DNA of 64,000 nucleotides from Elusimicrobiota bacterium (GTDB lineage: Bacteria > Elusimicrobiota > UBA8919). Of the stretch, positions 18,733 to 26,361 are shown piece after piece (the first letter of the stretch is position 1; the number at the start of each line of letters is the position of its first letter). Location: the NCBI GenBank assembly GCA_016928195.1, contig JAFGLF010000044.1, forward strand, positions 124,001 through 188,000, in the 5' to 3' direction. The notes under the pieces are model-generated. The model was given only the letters and a program-made list of their open reading frames with translations, made no database searches and was not told where the DNA came from. Both the position numbers and the translations under genes were made by a program.

Positions 18733-19200
18733 ATGAAAAAAACAGTGACTATATGCTTAATCTGTATCTGTGTTGTTTCCATAATCTTTGCACGGCAGGA
18801 ACGAATAGCTCTATGGAAAGCGGTTTCTCTGACTGCAGAACTGCCCAAACCTCACGGCAACGCACAGTTAAAAATCGAAACAACCGGAGATTGGGGAAAA
18901 CTGCAAATCAGTTCAATGAAACTTATTCTGGAGGACGATGAAGAAGAAATAATTATTCCGAAAAAAGCCTTTGAAGACCTTCTGAACCCGCAGCTTAATT
19001 CGGTACAAATCAGGTCTGCGATAGGATACGACCAGAAATTCTATATTTACATCTATTTTGAATACGGGGACAAAGCACTGAAAGGCAAAGGGGAATTCCC
19101 TTCCGTAAGTATTTCTATCTGTGAAGGAAAAGTATTGGAACGTTCAATAAAAAGACAGCTGGAAATAAATCAGTGGAAACATGACGATATGAAGCTGTAA
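18733..19200 (+). CDS. Small secreted protein of unknown function
   Basis: A 155-residue protein with an N-terminal signal peptide (hydrophobic to about residue 20) and an AGGAG site before the ATG. The mature part alternates beta-prone segments (LQISSMKLILEDDEEEIIIP; KFYIYIYFEYGDKALKGKGE). It follows the esterase gene by 17 bp and is probably in the same transcript. I recognise no domain. Its 3' end converges on the GH9 gene with 7 bp between stops. Confidence 0.7.
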   Translation: MKKTVTICLICICVVSIIFARQERIALWKAVSLTAELPKPHGNAQLKIETTGDWGKLQISSMKLILEDDEEEIIIPKKAFEDLLNPQLNSVQIRSAIGYDQKFYIYIYFEYGDKALKGKGEFPSVSISICEGKVLERSIKRQLEINQWKHDDMKL

Positions 19201-19207
19201 AACTTCA

Positions 19208-21559
19208 TTATTTTACTTTTATCAGTTTACCAACTTTTCTATAAACCTCTTTTTCTTTCCGTTTTGACTCTACATCATCACCCACAGGGGCAAAATTATC
19301 GGATTCCAGTTCAGCCATTAATACAAGAAGCATCGCATTATGCGGTTTCCAGTATTCTCCGGAATTCCAGTCAATAACCCATTTCGGTATATCTTCGTCA
19401 CCCGGAGAAACATATCCGTTCGGCAGACCGCCGCGTACAGGCCCCTTGTTGCAGTGTGACACCACAACCCAGGGATTGGTGGTACCGACACCGCTTATCA
19501 TACAGAATCCTAAAGGATTTTTTCCAAGCACCCAGTTAATCTGGTTTTCCGCAATCTCGGCAAACAACCGGTCGTTTGTCAGACGGGCATACCTCAGTGC
19601 AATTATTCCCATAGCCATTATATCACAGTTCAACCCGTGGTCTCCTACATTTGAATTCGGAGAGGCAAAAAAGTAACGTTTTATTTTCTTGCTGTCTTCT
19701 TCCGGTTCAAGTGCCTGTGCTACCAGTCCATAAGGATTCAATTCCGTTGTTCTCTTCAGATATCCGTAAGCAAAACAATCCAGACGAAATAGCAGTTTTT
19801 CCCTGAAGGGATCATCCGGTTCCAGTACTTCAGCCAGTTCCAGTAATCCCATCTGAATTCCCATAGCATGTACGAATTTATGCTGATGGTTAAAATCCCT
19901 TTTTTCCATATTCCTGAAAAATCTTCCGAATATTCTTTCATCACTGCGCGAATAGTCCAGGTACTGCAGATTCAAAAGCTCTTCCGCATAATTTTTGGCA
20001 ACATTTAAATATTTTTCATCGTTGGTCGCTTCATACAATCTCATCGTTGCCCACACAAACATTCCGATATCAGCTGCCTGGTCAAGCTGTTTTTCCGAGA
20101 CGAATTCCCATGACAAAACCGCAGCTTTTAACGACTCTCTTGAAAGTCTAGAATTTATACCCTTAAGCGCCATTGACACCTCGGACATAGCAACAGTATA
20201 TGCAGTGTTGATATCAATTGCATGTCCCTTGTTTAAAAACAGGTCGTTATCATCCAGCTCTGCAGTCATATACGCAGGCCAACAGCCGTCAAATTTTTTA
20301 TTGACCCCTATATATACTCCTCCGGTTTTAGCATCCTGCATTGCCAGACAAAACCGTGCTGCATATTCTATTTCATCTATTATAGGATCGAATTCTTCAT
20401 TTCTTAACTGCTCAGGCCCGCTCCGCCGAGGCGGAGACGAGGCGAGCAGAATTCTTGCCCATCTCGCCATTGCCCAGACCCAAGTGGGCGTTGTTGACAT
20501 CCATTTTTCTATATCTAGCTCGGTGTCTATATATCCTCCGGGAACAGGGTCGTAATGATTGGTTCTCTCCGGATATCTGGTGGATTTAATATAATAAAAC
20601 TGCGGCTCGCTCAGTTCATCAATCAGTATATTGTTGCGTATCGAAAAAGTGTATGAGGGGAGGGAAACTTTTTTATTATCCACCGTTGTTTCAACAATAA
20701 GTTTATAATCCCCGGGTTCATCGAACTCATCAAACTTTATAAGCCAGTAATATCCGCCCCATTCATGTTCACCCAGTTTCCTTGCACGTCCTCCGAAAAC
20801 TCTTTCTCCTTCTTCTTCGGTAACTATTTTAAATTTGACCTTGGGGTTAACTTTTTTTTCGGAATTAACCAGTTTGACAACAGCCCTTTTAATTCCCGCA
20901 GGTTCAAACCCTACCTGATTCATAGACAATTCAATATGCGGGTCAGCACCGATTATTCTTAATTCATCGAATTCAACCCAGCCCTTAAAGGCACCTTTTA
21001 CTCCTAACTCCCTGCTTATTATAAGCTCAAGTTTATACGGCGGGTCAGGAACTTTATTGCTGCCGCCCCAGCCGTATGTAATCTCCGAAATATCAAACTC
21101 GGCTTTATGCCAGTCGGATGTTTTTGCACCGGAAAACATCCTGCGGATAAAAGTACCGCCGTCACTATCGACAATTTTTAACTCCACCTGATTCGGCAAT
21201 CCTTTTGCCCTGAGCCAGAAACTGACTTTCCTGTGTTCATTAAAGTCAAAATCAACCGGTTTAGTGAACCCGACAAAATGCCCGTCCTCCGGAACCTCAT
21301 ATTCTGCACGCAATACATTACCGGACCTTCCGGAACGGACAGATAAAGTCATTTTTTCCTTGCCGGATTCCGGTCTCACGATACTCCAGCCGGCATCATC
21401 GTCAAACCCTTCTATAAGCACACCGCTTTTATCGGAGGACGACGGTCCCCAGCCGAGATTCTGTTCGCAGAATTCAACATTTTCCGAAAAAGCATAACAG
21501 TTCAACATTCCTAAAAACAAACAGACCATTGCCGCATTACAAACTCTGTTTTTAATCAT
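19208..21559 (-). CDS. Secreted GH9 family glycoside hydrolase (cellulase/glucanase)
   Basis: Hydrolyses beta-1,4-glucans. The 783-residue protein has a signal peptide, a CBM4_9-like binding region (about 40-205), an Ig-like CelD_N domain (about 210-310) and a GH9 (alpha/alpha)6 barrel (about 330-760). Visible GH9 features are NWVLGKNPLGFCMISGVGTTNPWVV... split by the usual loop, VVSHCNKGPVRGG, and the C-terminal WNSGEYWKPHNAML segment that carries the acid. An in-frame GC-rich palindromic element adds LASSPPRRSG (20412-20447). GGAGG precedes the ATG. Together with the neighbouring esterase and F5/8C proteins it suggests plant-fibre degradation. Confidence 0.9.
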   Translation of the reverse strand: MIKNRVCNAAMVCLFLGMLNCYAFSENVEFCEQNLGWGPSSSDKSGVLIEGFDDDAGWSIVRPESGKEKMTLSVRSGRSGNVLRAEYEVPEDGHFVGFTKPVDFDFNEHRKVSFWLRAKGLPNQVELKIVDSDGGTFIRRMFSGAKTSDWHKAEFDISEITYGWGGSNKVPDPPYKLELIISRELGVKGAFKGWVEFDELRIIGADPHIELSMNQVGFEPAGIKRAVVKLVNSEKKVNPKVKFKIVTEEEGERVFGGRARKLGEHEWGGYYWLIKFDEFDEPGDYKLIVETTVDNKKVSLPSYTFSIRNNILIDELSEPQFYYIKSTRYPERTNHYDPVPGGYIDTELDIEKWMSTTPTWVWAMARWARILLASSPPRRSGPEQLRNEEFDPIIDEIEYAARFCLAMQDAKTGGVYIGVNKKFDGCWPAYMTAELDDNDLFLNKGHAIDINTAYTVAMSEVSMALKGINSRLSRESLKAAVLSWEFVSEKQLDQAADIGMFVWATMRLYEATNDEKYLNVAKNYAEELLNLQYLDYSRSDERIFGRFFRNMEKRDFNHQHKFVHAMGIQMGLLELAEVLEPDDPFREKLLFRLDCFAYGYLKRTTELNPYGLVAQALEPEEDSKKIKRYFFASPNSNVGDHGLNCDIMAMGIIALRYARLTNDRLFAEIAENQINWVLGKNPLGFCMISGVGTTNPWVVVSHCNKGPVRGGLPNGYVSPGDEDIPKWVIDWNSGEYWKPHNAMLLVLMAELESDNFAPVGDDVESKRKEKEVYRKVGKLIKVK
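20412..20447. repeat. In-frame palindromic element within the GH9 gene
   Basis: CTCCGCC-GA-GGCGGAG (20421-20436) is a perfect stem embedded in a GC-rich 36-bp stretch in an otherwise AT-rich coding sequence. It is read through as SSPPRRSGP in a loop between helices of the GH9 barrel. The same TCCGCC/GGCGGA core recurs in many spacers of the window. Confidence 0.7.
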
Positions 21560-21568
21560 TATTTCCTT

Positions 21569-23023
21569 TTACCTCCAGTTAATTAATAATTCTTTTTTAA
21601 ATACCTTTTCAAACAAATCTGCTTTACGTTTACCAAATTCCTTATCCGGACCGGAAAACTCTTTGGCTTTTATTTGAATAACGACTTTTTCCGGAAGGAT
21701 TCTACAGTTTAAATATTTTACCATACTTAAATGGGTTCTGTCCAGACCGTCCGCAATACGCAAAAGAGAGGATAACTTATTTACTACATCTCTGGAAACA
21801 CGGGTCAATGAAGAATAATATTTATGAGATTTTTTCGGGAGTGCACGGCGGTGGTAACGGACAATCAGGGCTGTAATCATTTTTTCTTCTTCGCTTAAAG
21901 GAAGATTTTTCGAATTTAAAATAATGTCCCTGCCGGTTTTATGATGCTTCCTGGTTCCCTTACTCAGCCCGCTTCGCCTGCCTCGCTCGCCTCGCTGCGA
22001 AGCGGGCAAGGCGGGCCGAATCGAGGCGAGCCCGATATCATGCAGAAGTCCGGCTGACTCCAGCAATACCCTTTCTATTCGACTGTCCAGACCATGCAGG
22101 GACTTTAAACTGTCGAATAACTGCAGTGCTGTTCTGCCGACCTGATGGGAATGCTCCTTTTCGTAATCACAGGACTCCGCCAGTTTTAAAACCTGTTTTA
22201 TTAAATCTTTACGATTTATGGATTTAACTTCATGCTTGCCCCGTACCGCGCAAGGTTTACCCTGAACCATGCCCAAAGGGCTTTGGTTTGGGGCTCTGGT
22301 ACCGGGGTCCAAACTCTTGCCTTCACGTACCGCCTGCAGTAACTCCTGCGGGAACCCTTCATTCCGCATTTTTTTCAGCATGGCATCCATTTTATATGCA
22401 ACCCTGATATTTTTTACCGACAGCTTTCCTTTTTCTATATCCAGAACAGCATATGAAGCCCTCGGGTCGCCGTCAAAAGGCCTGCCGACACTTCCGGGAT
22501 TTATAAACCGCACACCGTCAACCGTCTTATCCATAAAAAGGTGGGAATGCCCGCAAAGGACCGCGTCTGCACCTGTTTTTCCTGCCAGCTCTGAAAATCT
22601 CCCGCGCGGGGTATCCGGCTTCAGCGGCTCGTCATCAGCATCGAAAGTGCCGTGAACAAAAATAAATTTTTTATCTTCCTCTTTCAGTATCAGCCGTTCG
22701 GGTAATCTTTTTAAATATCTTTTAGTATTTTTCGAAATATTTTTATATGTCCAGCGGAGAGAAAAAAACTTTACAGGGTCCTTCTTTTTTTTCCATTTCG
22801 ATTTCTTCTTTTTAAATTCAAGTATTTTGGTATCGTAATTACCGCATATAGTCCTTACCTGCTCTTTCTGTAATCTTTCAACAACTTCATTAGGATACGG
22901 ACAGTAACCCGCCAGATCACCCAGTCCCCAGATATTATCAACGCCTCTTTTACCGGCATCACTCAGCACCGATTCCAGAGCAGGTAAATTACCATGAATA
23001 TCAGCAATTAAAATAACTCTCAT
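21569..23023 (-). CDS. Metallophosphoesterase fused to Ppx/GppA-type HD domain
   Basis: A 484-residue protein. The N-terminal half (1 to about 215) is a YfcE/MJ0936-type metallophosphoesterase with all metal motifs: DIHGN, GDLAGY, GNYD, HGTFD, GHSH, and NPGSVGRPFDGDPRA. The C-terminal half (about 265-484) is an HD domain like the one ending Ppx/GppA proteins (HDIG; IVRYHRRALPKKSHKYYSSL; KLSSLLRIADGLDRTH). Two GC-rich palindromic insertions lie in frame, one splitting the HD domain directly after HDIG. It lies in a run with CHAD, ppk1 and ppx genes, so a role in polyphosphate or nucleotide signalling is likely, substrate unknown. Confidence 0.85.
   Translation of the reverse strand: MRVILIADIHGNLPALESVLSDAGKRGVDNIWGLGDLAGYCPYPNEVVERLQKEQVRTICGNYDTKILEFKKKKSKWKKKKDPVKFFSLRWTYKNISKNTKRYLKRLPERLILKEEDKKFIFVHGTFDADDEPLKPDTPRGRFSELAGKTGADAVLCGHSHLFMDKTVDGVRFINPGSVGRPFDGDPRASYAVLDIEKGKLSVKNIRVAYKMDAMLKKMRNEGFPQELLQAVREGKSLDPGTRAPNQSPLGMVQGKPCAVRGKHEVKSINRKDLIKQVLKLAESCDYEKEHSHQVGRTALQLFDSLKSLHGLDSRIERVLLESAGLLHDIGLASIRPALPASQRGERGRRSGLSKGTRKHHKTGRDIILNSKNLPLSEEEKMITALIVRYHRRALPKKSHKYYSSLTRVSRDVVNKLSSLLRIADGLDRTHLSMVKYLNCRILPEKVVIQIKAKEFSGPDKEFGKRKADLFEKVFKKELLINWR
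21964..22033. repeat. In-frame palindromic element directly after the HDIG motif
   Basis: A roughly 65-70-bp GC-rich block with a perfect 10-bp stem GCCCGCTTCG (21967-21976) / CGAAGCGGGC (21998-22007) and repeated GCCTCG words. It adds about 20 residues (ASIRPALPASQRGERGRRSG) between HDIGL and SKGTRKHHK. In the related Ppx protein at 26362 the same place reads RDIGLFIHNRSHHK without any insert. Confidence 0.8.
22243..22316. repeat. Second in-frame GC-rich element in the same gene
   Basis: A GC-rich stretch read as SLDPGTRAPNQSPLGMVQGK and on into PCAVRG, in the linker between the phosphoesterase and HD domains. It contains GGTACCGGGG and CCCCGTACC words like those of the 39-bp repeat at 63250, and the stem CCCAAAGGG. 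Confidence 0.5.
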
Positions 23024-23036
23024 ATTAATTTGTAAT

Positions 23037-23157
23037 TTGTTGAGGTCCGATTTTTATCGGACCGAGATCCGCCGTGACGGAAACCCAAGAACGCCGTTAT
23101 ATATTCTATCATAGAACATAAGAACTTTAGAACTTTAGAACTTTAGAACGCCGTTTT
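23037..23157. repeat. Composite spacer repeat (two palindromes plus GAACGCCGTT tail)
   Basis: GAGGTCCGATTTTTATCGGACC forms palindrome A, GATCCGCCGTGACGGA forms palindrome B, followed by ACCCAAGAACGCCGTTATAT and three tandem GAACTTTA words before a second GAACGCCGTT. The same composite order recurs at 34567 and 43383, and inverted near 59575-59635. Confidence 0.75.
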
Positions 23158-23172
23158 TATCTCCGTCATGCC

Positions 23173-24090
23173 TCACCTATCCACCCATCCAACCAGCTTT
23201 TCCCATATCCCCGCCTGTTTCTGTCTTTTCCATATTTCAACAAACTCTCTGTATGTCTGCGAACGGAAAACCCTGCAGTTGTTTATAAAATATGTTACTG
23301 CATTTTTTAAATCTTTGTTCTTTTTCTCTTTAGTCCGCCAGCCGGCGGAGGCGGGCAACAACTTAATCCAGACATCGAAATCGTGAAGTTTTCCCAAAGC
23401 TGCCTGAATCTGACGTGCCGAAGATATGAATATACCCGTTTTGTTTCCGTAAAAAGGCCTGAAACTCTCAAGCGTGTACCGCAGTTTTTTTGCAGCAATA
23501 CGCATATTGTGAAGTTCTTTTATCCTGTGCGGACTGTGTACAAACGGTTCGAGCTTTAGTAAATCATTCACTCTTCTCATGATAAGCTTTTTTCCTAATC
23601 CGTACAATTTATCTATATTTTTTTTCTTAGAACCGTGTGCAGCTTTCTTCAATGCTTTTTTTATTTTTGTAAGAGTTCCTGCTTTTTCCAGCTTATCCAG
23701 AGCTTTTACAACATCCTTCTGAAGTTTCCTGCGTTTTTTAATAAGTATCTGCAGTAATTCGCCGGTTCCCGGCTTATATTCGCGCCGGGGTAATTTTCTC
23801 CTGAATTCCTTTACAAAAATTATCTGGGTGTCCAGGTCTCTTGCTTCCCCAAGGGATTTTGCCGATTTACGGAGCTGCCTTTTCCATTTTCTAAGATTTT
23901 TTTTAGAAAAAATGTCCCTGAAAATCCAGAAAGCATTGCGGATCCTCCGCGAGGACGTGCGCATCTTATGTATACATTCTATACACTCTGCCGGTTCGGA
24001 TAACTTAGCGCCGTCTTTTTGTTTATTAAGGACATGAAGATGCTTGCTGATTATTTTTCCTGCATACTGATTATAATTCGTTATACTCAT
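23173..24090 (-). CDS. CHAD domain protein (polyphosphate-binding)
   Basis: A 305-residue, strongly basic, alpha-helical CHAD protein. CHAD domains bind inorganic polyphosphate through conserved His and basic residues. The two halves of the domain each carry the motif: CIHKMRTSSRRIRNAFWIFR (about 37-57) and ELHNMRIAAKKLRYTLESFR (about 190-209). No CYTH domain is attached. The gene lies between ppk1 and the metallophosphoesterase-HD gene on the same strand, fitting a polyphosphate-granule role. A TCCGCC/GGCGGA palindrome near the C-terminus (23334-23349) is read as PASAGWR in frame. Confidence 0.9.
   Translation of the reverse strand: MSITNYNQYAGKIISKHLHVLNKQKDGAKLSEPAECIECIHKMRTSSRRIRNAFWIFRDIFSKKNLRKWKRQLRKSAKSLGEARDLDTQIIFVKEFRRKLPRREYKPGTGELLQILIKKRRKLQKDVVKALDKLEKAGTLTKIKKALKKAAHGSKKKNIDKLYGLGKKLIMRRVNDLLKLEPFVHSPHRIKELHNMRIAAKKLRYTLESFRPFYGNKTGIFISSARQIQAALGKLHDFDVWIKLLPASAGWRTKEKKNKDLKNAVTYFINNCRVFRSQTYREFVEIWKRQKQAGIWEKLVGWVDR
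23334..23349. repeat. In-frame palindrome within the CHAD gene
   Basis: TCCGCC-AGCC-GGCGGA followed by GGCGGGC, inside the coding sequence and read on the minus strand as LPASAGWRTK, between two helices of the CHAD domain. Confidence 0.65.
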
Positions 24091-24234
24091 AAGGAATGAT
24101 TACAGCGATAAACGGAAAGATGACAGTGATAGGGAAAACTACAAAAAGCTTTCTTCTGCGTAATCTGTCCGCCGTGGCAGAAACAAGTGAACGCCCTTCT
24201 TACTTGTAACTTGTAACTTGTAATTTGTAATTTA

Positions 24235-26274
24235 TTAATTTGTGTAGTGTGTTATAAGATGTTCCTGTATGTTCAGTTTTTCCTGTTCCGGTTTCTGTTT
24301 AACGTAGTTTTTATCTTTAAATAAAATCCAGGAATTGAGATTATCCTTCCAGTAGTTATCCATAATAAACAGCAGATGTTCTTTCAGGTCATCCTTAAAT
24401 ATCTCAAAAAGTAATTCTATGCGGCGGTCAAGATTACGGGTCATCCAGTCCGCCGAAGAAAGAAATATGCGATGGTCTGCATTATTGTTAAATATGTAAA
24501 TTCTGGAATGCTCGAGAAATCTGCCGACCACACTCTTTACTTCTATATTCTCGCTCAGTCCGGCAACACCCGGAATAAGACAGCATATACCGCGCACAAC
24601 AAGCTTGATTTTTACTCCTGCCGAAGATGCCTGATAAAGCTTTTCTATTATCTGCGTATCTTCGAGTGAGTTCATTTTTGCGAATATAAGTCCGTTTTTA
24701 TATTTCTTCTGATGTTCGATTTCCTTATCGGTAAGCTCAAAAAAATACTGGCGTAAATCATTGGGGGAGGAAACAACTCTTTTCCAGCGCGAGGGTACCG
24801 AGTATCCTGTTATAACATTGAATGCGTCCGAAATATCCCTGGCAAAATCGTCGTTTGCGGTAAAATAACCGATATCGGTATAGATACGTGCTGTCCTTTC
24901 GTTATAATTCCCGGTAGAGAGATGGACATACCGTTTAATCTGGCCTTCTTCCTTTCTGACAATCAGCGTAATCTTGGAATGCACCTTCATACCGGCCAGA
25001 CCGTACATAACATGACATCCTGCTTCCTCAAGCTCTCTTACCCAGCCGATATTTTTTTCTTCCTCGAACCGTGCCCTTATCTCGACAAGAACCGTTACCT
25101 GTTTTTTGTTCTTTGCCGCTTCCTTCAACGCTTTAATAATGGCGGAATCCTCGTTGGTCCGGTACAGCGTCATTTTTATTGCAAGCACATCAGCATCCTT
25201 TGCTGCCGCCTGGACCAAATCAACCGTGGGCTGAAAGGACTGGTACGGGAGATGCAGAAGAAAATTCCCGTTTTTTATCTTGTCAAAAATATTTTCATAC
25301 TCTAACTTCGCCGGTGTAAACGCGCGGTAGCACAACTGAGGTACTTCAATCTGCGAAATCAATTCGAATAAATATGTTAAATCCATATCGCCGTCTATAA
25401 CGGCCATCTCGTCTTTTGAAAAATCTATTGTCCGGCAGAGCAGTTCCAGTGTTTCGGGATTGGAGGATTTCTCTGCTTCTGCATATACCGGCTTTGCCCA
25501 CGGCCTCTTTTTCAGTTCGCTTTCTATGGTCCTGAGCAGGTCTGCGGAATATTCCTCCGTAACGGCAATTTCGCTGTCGCGTATAACACGGAACAGACAG
25601 CTCCCTATAATCTTCCAGCCCTTGAAAAAAGCGTCCAGGTTCTGCCTGATTATCTCTTCTATTAAAATGAAACTGAACTCGTTTTCCGGCGACGGCAGTT
25701 TTAAAAGACGGGGAACTGCTTTAGGTACAGGGACTATTGCAAGCTGTGCTGCGGAATACCTGCTCAATGAAACCGCAAAAGCAATGGTTTTAAACGGCAG
25801 TACCGGGAACGGACGTCCCTGGTCTATTGCCATAGGCGTAGCGATGGGGAACAAAGTTGTTTCAAAATACCTTTTGATATATTTCTTCTGCTGGTCATTC
25901 AAATCCCCGTACTTTTTTATAAATATCCTGTTTTTTTCTTTTTCCTTCTGAATCTTCGCATGATAGATCGTATACAGCCGTTTATTTAAAAATGCTATCC
26001 TTGTTTTCATTTCGGTAAACAAATCCTGCGGATAATAACCCCATTTATCTTTTTCGTTAAGTCCCATGGCAATTAACCTTTTTACTCTTGCCATTCTAAC
26101 CATTAAAAATTCATCCAGGTTATTTACGAATATGGCTAAAAACCTTAAGCGTTCCAGAAGCGGGTTCTGTGAATCCGTGGCTTCTTCCAACACCCGTTCG
26201 TTGAATGAAAGCCAGCTTAAATCCCTGTGAAAAAATTTTTCCTCAGGGTTCATAGTTTTTATATCCGTCGCCAT
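24235..26274 (-). CDS. ppk1: Polyphosphate kinase 1
   Basis: Reversibly makes polyphosphate from ATP. The 679-residue protein has the usual length and domain order: N-terminal helical domain (FFHRDLSWLSFNERVLEEA), head domain, and two phospholipase-D-like catalytic domains. The phosphorylated histidine lies in GMKVHSKITLI (about residue 430), followed by HLSTGNYN; the second conserved histidine is in FLEHSRIYIF (about 588), followed by SSADWMTRNLDRR. Either M1 or M8 could be the start; M1 has GAGAG upstream. It lies between the ppx and CHAD genes on the same strand, with an 87-bp repeat-type spacer before it. Confidence 0.95.
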   Translation of the reverse strand: MATDIKTMNPEEKFFHRDLSWLSFNERVLEEATDSQNPLLERLRFLAIFVNNLDEFLMVRMARVKRLIAMGLNEKDKWGYYPQDLFTEMKTRIAFLNKRLYTIYHAKIQKEKEKNRIFIKKYGDLNDQQKKYIKRYFETTLFPIATPMAIDQGRPFPVLPFKTIAFAVSLSRYSAAQLAIVPVPKAVPRLLKLPSPENEFSFILIEEIIRQNLDAFFKGWKIIGSCLFRVIRDSEIAVTEEYSADLLRTIESELKKRPWAKPVYAEAEKSSNPETLELLCRTIDFSKDEMAVIDGDMDLTYLFELISQIEVPQLCYRAFTPAKLEYENIFDKIKNGNFLLHLPYQSFQPTVDLVQAAAKDADVLAIKMTLYRTNEDSAIIKALKEAAKNKKQVTVLVEIRARFEEEKNIGWVRELEEAGCHVMYGLAGMKVHSKITLIVRKEEGQIKRYVHLSTGNYNERTARIYTDIGYFTANDDFARDISDAFNVITGYSVPSRWKRVVSSPNDLRQYFFELTDKEIEHQKKYKNGLIFAKMNSLEDTQIIEKLYQASSAGVKIKLVVRGICCLIPGVAGLSENIEVKSVVGRFLEHSRIYIFNNNADHRIFLSSADWMTRNLDRRIELLFEIFKDDLKEHLLFIMDNYWKDNLNSWILFKDKNYVKQKPEQEKLNIQEHLITHYTN

Positions 26275-26317
26275 ATTCTCTTCTCTCTCACTCTCTTACT
26301 CTTCGAAGCGAAGCGGA

Positions 26318-26335
26318 GATCCGCCGTGGCGGATC
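26318..26335. repeat. Spacer palindrome GATCCGCC-GT-GGCGGATC
   Basis: Perfect 8-bp stem in the ppx-ppk1 spacer, followed by CATCTGTCATCTGTCATTCGTC words. A close relative lies ahead of nusB at about 40256-40272, followed by GTCATTTGTCATTTGTC words. Confidence 0.7.
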
Positions 26336-26361
26336 ACTCGTCATCTGTCATCTGTCATTCG

